In this document: piece after piece, positions 7,539 to 9,202 of the stretch | Layout of the letters: each line of letters begins with the position of its first letter | Numbering within the stretch: position 1 is the stretch's first letter | NCBI GenBank assembly: GCA_012838685.1 | Contig: DUOU01000074.1 | Location: 1 to 9,202 of the forward strand | Direction of reading: 5' to 3' | Origin: Bacteroidota bacterium | GTDB lineage: Bacteria; Bacteroidota; Bacteroidia; Bacteroidales; VadinHA17 | Length of the DNA: 9,202 bases | Notes under the pieces: model-generated | Told to the model about the DNA's origin: nothing | Databases searched by the model: none | Seen by the model: the letters and a program-made list of their open reading frames with translations, nothing else | Position numbers and translations under genes: made by a program

Positions 7539-8657
7539 ATTATTAATATTGTTTCTTTTTATCGGCCTGTAAAACGAATCCCTTTCGATTGGGTTAAAAC
7601 CGGCCTGACGTATAAGTTTATCTATTTCATCGACCGTCATGGATGGGTTTTTCTCCTCTGCTCCGGCCATAGAGTAGATTTTGGTGGTATCTTCAATGGT
7701 GCCATCGAGGTCGTCCGCGCCGTACCAAAGACTTATCTGGGCCATCTCCCTTCCCGTCATGGGCCAGTATGCTTTTATGTGTGGTATATTGTCGAGAAAG
7801 ATTCTGCTTACGGCATAGTTGCGAAGTTCTTCAACTATAGATACCTCTCCGAGAGCAGACATACTGTTGTTGGCGCTCTTGTATTTCAATGGGATGAACG
7901 CATTGAAGCCTCCCGTGATATCTTGCAACTCCCGAAGTCTGTTGAGATGATCGACCCTGTGGCTATAGTTTTCGATATGTCCGTACAGCATCGTAGCGTT
8001 TGAAGGTATTCCCTGTTCATGCGCTATCCTATGGATCTCCAGCCATGTCGCGGGGGAACTTTTTTCGGCACAAATTTTAGATCTTATTTTTTCGTCGAAT
8101 ATCTCCGCTCCACCCCCGGGAATCGATCCCACTCCCGCCTCTTTAAGCAAAGTTATCCCTTTGGCCAGGCTCAAGCCCGATTTTTTTACCATTAAATCTA
8201 TCTCTACGGCGGAAAAGGCTTTAATATGGAGTTGGGGTCTCTCTTCCCTGACCCTTTTTATCAGATCAATATAGTAATAGAGGTCATGTTGGGGATGGGC
8301 ACCGCCCACTATGTGTACTTCGGTTACGGGCTCCTCTTTGAATCTCCTCACAATATCTATCATCCCGTCGATACTGTGTTCCCATGCCTGGGGGTCGCCG
8401 GCTTTTTTGTGATATGAACAGAAAGCGCAGTTGTATGCGCAGATATTTGTAGGCTCGATATGAAAATTTCTGTTGTAATAGGCATTATTTCCGTTTATCC
8501 GGGATCTTACCTTGGTGGCGAGCACCCCAAGTAGCGGCAGTTCCGCCATCTGGTACAGCAGGAGCGCATCTTCCGCTGAAATCCTGTTCCCCCCTTCCAC
8601 CGTTTCCGATATTTTACGGATATCTCTGTTTTCAATGGTAGCCGCAAGAAATGACAT
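7536..8657 (-). CDS. mqnE: Aminofutalosine synthase (radical SAM, menaquinone biosynthesis)
   Basis: Radical SAM enzyme of the futalosine menaquinone pathway, joining a SAM-derived adenosyl radical to 3-[(1-carboxyvinyl)oxy]benzoate to give aminofutalosine. In the 373-residue product the cluster motif CAYNCAFC places three cysteines at 73, 77 and 80. Other family landmarks are VGGAHP (117-122), IPGGGAEIF (179-187), AYWPMTGREMAQ (296-307) and GADDLDGTIEDTTKIYSMAGAEE (313-335). The DDLDGT block favours MqnE over its sister enzyme MqnC and over CofH. The open frame continues to a Met at 8750, but that extension is encoded by the rpmH terminator hairpin, so the Met at 8657 is chosen. The gene has 50 bases between terminator and start for its own promoter; a poor TTTT-N19-TACTTTTA match is the only candidate. 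It is the first gene of the six-gene run. Confidence 0.93.
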   Translation of the reverse strand: MSFLAATIENRDIRKISETVEGGNRISAEDALLLYQMAELPLLGVLATKVRSRINGNNAYYNRNFHIEPTNICAYNCAFCSYHKKAGDPQAWEHSIDGMIDIVRRFKEEPVTEVHIVGGAHPQHDLYYYIDLIKRVREERPQLHIKAFSAVEIDLMVKKSGLSLAKGITLLKEAGVGSIPGGGAEIFDEKIRSKICAEKSSPATWLEIHRIAHEQGIPSNATMLYGHIENYSHRVDHLNRLRELQDITGGFNAFIPLKYKSANNSMSALGEVSIVEELRNYAVSRIFLDNIPHIKAYWPMTGREMAQISLWYGADDLDGTIEDTTKIYSMAGAEEKNPSMTVDEIDKLIRQAGFNPIERDSFYRPIKRNNINN

Positions 8658-8707
8658 ACTGTTTTTATTAAAAACGTTACCGGGTAAAAGTAGTTCTATT
8701 GAAAGAG

Positions 8708-8741
8708 AAAAAAAAGGATGTTCCGTAACCGAAACATCCTT
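8708..8741 (-). terminator. Strong rho-independent terminator after rpmH
   Basis: Read on the minus strand, a 12-base stem AAGGATGTTTCG pairs with CGGAACATCCTT (one G-U pair, otherwise perfect) around the 4-base loop GTTA. The hairpin runs directly into eight T residues counted to 8708, two of which close the stem. It begins 26 bases after the rpmH stop codon and is followed by the mqnE leader. It separates the abundant L34 transcript from the six-gene run and shows that mqnE cannot start upstream of it. Confidence 0.93.
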
Positions 8742-8767
8742 CCATATCATTTATTGAATGTAAATGG

Positions 8768-8926
8768 TTAAGCCTTCAATCTCATATCGCATGAAACGGA
8801 CAACCTTTTCCTGCCTTTGGCTCTTCTGGCCGACAGAACCCTTCTTCCGCCGGGAGTGGACATCCTCTCCCTAAATCCGTGTTTGTTCACTCTTTTTCTC
8901 CTTGATGGCTGAAATGTCCTTTTCAT
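8768..8926 (-). CDS. rpmH: 50S ribosomal protein L34
   Basis: A 52-residue, highly basic protein with the unmistakable L34 sequence: it begins MKRTFQPSRRKRVNKHGF, continues with RERMSTPGGRRVL and SARRAKGRKRL, and ends SVSCDMRLKA followed by TAA. L34 is part of the large ribosomal subunit and binds 23S rRNA. The length is normal for the family (44-53 residues). The gene has its own promoter and terminator, so it is a single-gene transcription unit. In many bacteria rpmH is followed by rnpA near dnaA; here the neighbours are an esterase gene and mqnE, with no rnpA. The last ten residues, containing one cysteine, are the least conserved part of the family. Confidence 0.98.
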   Translation of the reverse strand: MKRTFQPSRRKRVNKHGFRERMSTPGGRRVLSARRAKGRKRLSVSCDMRLKA

Positions 8927-8971
8927 CGCGTTTATTCTTTATAATATTGTAGTTTCTCCGAATTGAGACCG

Positions 8972-9002
8972 CAAAGATAGAAAATTTTTGGATAAATAAA
9001 AT
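8972..9002 (-). promoter_or_regulatory. Bacteroidota-type promoter of rpmH
   Basis: On the minus strand TATCTTTG (8979-8972) fits the Bacteroidota sigma-ABfr -7 consensus TAnnTTTG exactly and is followed by CGG. The -33 position, 19 bases upstream (9002-8999), reads ATTT inside a T-rich stretch, a weak match to TTTG. Transcription would start a few bases downstream, giving a leader of about 40 bases before the ATG at 8926. The leader is AT-rich next to the start codon and lacks a well-placed Shine-Dalgarno sequence, which is common in this phylum. The rest of the 175-base gap up to the esterase stop shows no gene. Confidence 0.65.
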
Positions 9003-9035
9003 TTATAGGCCGCATTTTTCATAAAGATTATCCAA
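8988..9035. repeat. 8-bp inverted repeat flanking the rpmH -33 region
   Basis: On the plus strand TTGGATAA (8988-8995) and TTATCCAA (9028-9035) are perfect reverse complements separated by 32 AT-rich bases. One arm lies in the spacer between the -33 and -7 elements of the rpmH promoter. It could be a binding site for a dimeric regulator, or part of a weak hairpin ending the esterase transcript, but in an AT-rich gap it may be chance. Confidence 0.25.
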
Positions 9036-9101
9036 TTTTATGGTACGCAATAAAAAGCAGGTTAACGGGTTAAAGTTAAATATTCCACGGGTAACGTTCT
9101 T

Positions 9102-9202
9102 CTACCTCCAGAGGTTGGGTAAAAATCGGTAATAGAGCAGGTCGCGCCATGTAATAAAGTCGTGTGCCGCTCCACCAAGGTAATATTCATGTTTTATGCC
9201 CA
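9102..9202 (-). CDS. Esterase-family alpha/beta hydrolase, last 32 residues only
   Basis: Partial gene whose 5' part lies beyond the right edge. The minus-strand frame reads Gly-Ile-Lys-His-Glu-Tyr-Tyr, then LGGAAHDFITWRDLLYYRFL, then PNLWR and a TAG stop at 9102-9104. The form G-G-x-x-H-D-F-x-x-W-R-x-x-L-x-x-F-L-P-x-L is typical of the end of the putative esterase family (enterochelin-esterase or esterase D type), where the His of HDF is the catalytic-triad histidine. The nucleophile serine and any signal peptide are not visible, so substrate and location cannot be given. No intrinsic terminator is evident between its stop and the rpmH promoter. Confidence 0.65.
   Translation of the reverse strand, partial: GIKHEYYLGGAAHDFITWRDLLYYRFLPNLWR

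Noticed and set aside
9060..9101. TTAAC/GTTAA repeats after the esterase stop, considered as a terminator
   Set aside because: The best stem is 5 A/T-rich base pairs with an 8-base loop and no T-tract directly after it, so it lacks the features of an intrinsic terminator.

Overview
The window looks like chromosomal DNA from a Bacteroidota bacterium, most likely a T9SS-bearing member of Bacteroidales or a related order. Three things point there: a secreted protein with a type IX secretion (Por/T9SS) C-terminal sorting domain, a promoter with the Bacteroidota -7 motif TAnnTTTG before the L34 gene, and start codons preceded by AT-rich leaders without clear Shine-Dalgarno sequences. I see no tRNA, rRNA, CRISPR array, insertion sequence or prophage.

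Layout from left to right. Positions 2-607 (+) carry the C-terminal 201 residues of an alpha-glucan phosphorylase that starts before the window. Facing it across an 11-base gap is a run of six genes, all on the minus strand and transcribed from right to left: mqnE (aminofutalosine synthase, menaquinone pathway), a membrane-anchored protein with three PASTA domains, a 616-residue T9SS-sorted secreted protein, an RluD-type rRNA pseudouridine synthase, ddl (D-Ala-D-Ala ligase) and glgB (glycogen branching enzyme). The gaps are 30, 27, 0, 82 and 19 bases with the starts chosen here, so the six could be read as one unit. Upstream of mqnE lies the short gene rpmH (ribosomal protein L34), with its own promoter and a strong intrinsic terminator separating it from mqnE. 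At the right edge is the last 32 codons of an esterase-like hydrolase, also on the minus strand.

How the genes fit together. The two convergent glycogen genes build branches (glgB) and degrade alpha-glucan (phosphorylase). ddl and the PASTA protein both concern peptidoglycan: one makes the D-Ala-D-Ala dipeptide, the other carries a fold known for binding cell-wall stem peptides. The T9SS protein sits between the PASTA gene and rluD, and its stop codon directly touches the rluD start codon, so a cell-surface protein of unknown function is locked into an otherwise housekeeping operon. mqnE shows that the organism probably makes menaquinone by the futalosine route.

Most genes are ordinary housekeeping genes, and I found no convincing new defence or mobile system. 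The most interesting item is the uncharacterised secreted protein in the PASTA-rluD-ddl context. Three coding starts (mqnE, ddl, glgB) need correction because the longest open frames run into a terminator, an intergenic gap or the neighbouring gene.
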